From the NCBI RefSeq assembly GCF_023555005.1, contig NZ_JAMJPJ010000001.1:372001-436000 (forward strand): a DNA stretch of 64,000 bases, in the 5' to 3' direction. The notes under the pieces are model-generated. The model was not told where the DNA came from. It was given only the letters and a program-made list of their open reading frames with translations, and did not search any database. Position 1 is the stretch's first letter, and each line of letters opens with the position of its first letter. This document shows, piece by piece, positions 62,696-64,000 of this stretch. Source of the DNA: Halomonas llamarensis (lineage in GTDB: Bacteria > Pseudomonadota > Gammaproteobacteria > Pseudomonadales > Halomonadaceae). The position numbers and the translations under genes are program-made.

Positions 62696-63949
62696 CTACC
62701 AACCTAGCCACATAGGGACGTAAACCACCAGCAGTAATACGCTAATCAACCCGAGCAGATAAGGAATAATCGCCCGCGTAATTCGCTCAAGCGGGAGCTG
62801 CGTCACCGATGACGCGACATAAAGGTTGATCGCCACCGGCGGGGTAATCATGCCAATCGCCAGCCCCATCACGATGATAAGACCAAAATGAATCGGGTCG
62901 ATGCCCAGCTGCAATACCAGTGGCAACAACACCGGGGTGAGAATGATCAAGGCGCTTGCCGTCTCGATAAACACCCCGGTGAGCAGAATCACGGCCACAA
63001 CCAGTAGCATGATGATGTAAGGGTTGGTTGACAGTGACAATACGGATTGGGCGATGGCGCCGGGCACCTGCCAGCTGGAGAGTGTCCAGCTCAGCACCGC
63101 TGACATCGCAATCACCAGCATGATCACCGCCGTGGTCATCGCTGAGCGGATGAGCACGTGGTAAACATCTTTTAGCGTTAGGTCGCGGTAAACGAAAAGC
63201 GACACGAGCAGGGCGTAGTTCACCGCCACGACCGCCGCCTCGGAGGGCGTGAAAATGCCCGAAAAAATACCGCCTAAAATAATAACCGGCGTCATCAGCC
63301 CCCAGCTGGCGTCTTTTAGCGTGCGCCAGACGGTCGCCAGCGAGAAGGCCGTTCCGTGAGGGTACTGGCGTTTGTAAGCCTGCGTAATGGCAATTGCCAT
63401 AAGCCCTGCCCCCATCACCACTCCGGGAATAAAGCCGTTCAAGAACAGTTTCGAGACCGATTGCTGGGCAATGACCGCGTAGATAATCATCGGCACCGAG
63501 GGTGGAATCACCACGCCAATGGTGCCGCTGGCGGCGATCAAACTGGCTGCCGAGGCTGGGTCATAGCCTTTGCGCTTAAGCTCCGGTACCAGGCTCGAAC
63601 CCACCGCCGCGGTCGTCGCCGCACCGGAGCCGGAAATCGCCGCAAAGAACATGCCCGCCATCACCGAGACCACCGAGAGGCCGCCGCGCATAAAACCGAC
63701 CAACGAGTCGGCAAAGTTAACCAGCTTTTCGCTGACCTTGCCCTGGGCCATTAAATCGCCGGCCAGGATGAACATCGGCACGGCCACCAGCGCGAAGGAG
63801 TTGATGCCTTGGAACATCTGCTGGGTGACCACCATCAGCGGCACGCCGGATTGGTATAGGGCATAAAGCGTGCTGGCACCAATCGCGAAGGCAATGGGAA
63901 TGCCCAACAGCATGAACACAAAAAATAGCCCGAACAGCACAAGCGTCAT
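62696..63949 (-). CDS. dctM: TRAP transporter large membrane subunit (second system)
   Basis: A 417-residue protein with about 12 helices. Markers include MTLVLFGLFFVFMLLGIPIAFAIG at the N-terminus, VPMFILAGDLMAQGKVSEKLV, MFFAAISGSGAATTAAVGS, SGTIGVVIPPSVPMIIYA and the second-repeat motif GMITPPVAINLYVAS. It belongs to the shorter DctM class (SiaM/YiaN-like) rather than that of the first TRAP system. Substrate is unknown because the binding protein is outside the window. It overlaps the small subunit gene by four bases. Confidence 0.93.
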   Translation of the reverse strand: MTLVLFGLFFVFMLLGIPIAFAIGASTLYALYQSGVPLMVVTQQMFQGINSFALVAVPMFILAGDLMAQGKVSEKLVNFADSLVGFMRGGLSVVSVMAGMFFAAISGSGAATTAAVGSSLVPELKRKGYDPASAASLIAASGTIGVVIPPSVPMIIYAVIAQQSVSKLFLNGFIPGVVMGAGLMAIAITQAYKRQYPHGTAFSLATVWRTLKDASWGLMTPVIILGGIFSGIFTPSEAAVVAVNYALLVSLFVYRDLTLKDVYHVLIRSAMTTAVIMLVIAMSAVLSWTLSSWQVPGAIAQSVLSLSTNPYIIMLLVVAVILLTGVFIETASALIILTPVLLPLVLQLGIDPIHFGLIIVMGLAIGMITPPVAINLYVASSVTQLPLERITRAIIPYLLGLISVLLLVVYVPMWLGW

Positions 63950-64000
63950 GGCGACGGCTCCTGAGGCGTGCCCGGTTTGCCGTGAACAAGCGTTTCAAGG
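63946..64000 (-). CDS. dctQ: TRAP transporter small subunit, C-terminal end (partial)
   Basis: Only the last 17 codons are inside the window (LETLVHGKPGTPQEPSP then TGA), overlapping the dctM ATG by four bases (ATGA). The position directly before dctM and the coupling make a DctQ-type subunit likely, but the visible residues carry no motif. Confidence 0.55.
   Translation of the reverse strand, partial: LETLVHGKPGTPQEPSP

Overview
The window looks like a chromosomal segment of a moderately halophilic gammaproteobacterium of the Halomonas type (Halomonadaceae). This is inferred from gene content and order, not from an rRNA gene. The pointers are the engB / cytochrome c4 / dsbA / EEP order, the argH-lptM-lysA-dapF-DUF484-xerC-yigB run, hemC-hemD-hemX-hemY, several TRAP carboxylate transporters, a BCCT osmolyte carrier, a tripartite tricarboxylate transporter and a full urease set. 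I saw no tRNA, rRNA or CRISPR array and no intact insertion sequence.

Layout. (1) 1-3983 is an iron-linked block: a NitT/TauT-type ABC permease cut by the window edge, a TonB-dependent receptor, a Dnr-like Crp/Fnr regulator and a small membrane protein, with two strong Fur-box matches. (2) 4174-26811 is mostly housekeeping: thiD, type II NADH dehydrogenase, a TakP-like TRAP transporter, an EEP-family protein, dsbA, cytochrome c4, engB, yigB, xerC, DUF484, dapF, lysA, a 41-residue lptM, argH, a PAS-PAS-GGDEF-EAL-REC protein, hemCDXY and aroQ. (3) 26812-43987 is a rearranged accessory stretch. A broken hsdM and an intact BCCT carrier lie on its left. A CitA/CitB-like two-component system feeding tctCBA and an azurin gene lie in the middle. 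A scrap of a second BCCT gene followed by an intact type I restriction operon lies on the right. That operon carries an extra gene, with a HARE-HTH-like N-terminus and a PD-(D/E)XK-like C-terminus, between hsdS and hsdR. (4) 44006-47897 is a manganese/zinc-type ABC importer with an MntR-like box. (5) 48069-62659 is the urease region, but ureD is separated from ureABCEFG by about 8.7 kb encoding siderophore uptake (DUF3649/PepSY/DUF3325 genes, two FecCD permeases, a binding protein, a TonB receptor and a PchR-like AraC regulator). (6) 62696-64000 is the start of a second TRAP transporter operon.

How parts work together. Both halves of the urease locus have a sigma-54-type -24/-12 promoter with NtrC-like sites upstream, so nitrogen control probably co-ordinates the separated genes. 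The siderophore operons are probably under Fur and the AraC regulator. The kinase/regulator pair probably controls tctCBA, whose start is preceded by three 15-bp direct repeats. The manganese importer is probably repressed through an MntR-type site. The most interesting leads are the extra nuclease-like gene in the restriction operon, the interrupted urease locus with duplicated sigma-54 promoters, and the TonB receptor coupled to a sulfonate/nitrate-type ABC permease.
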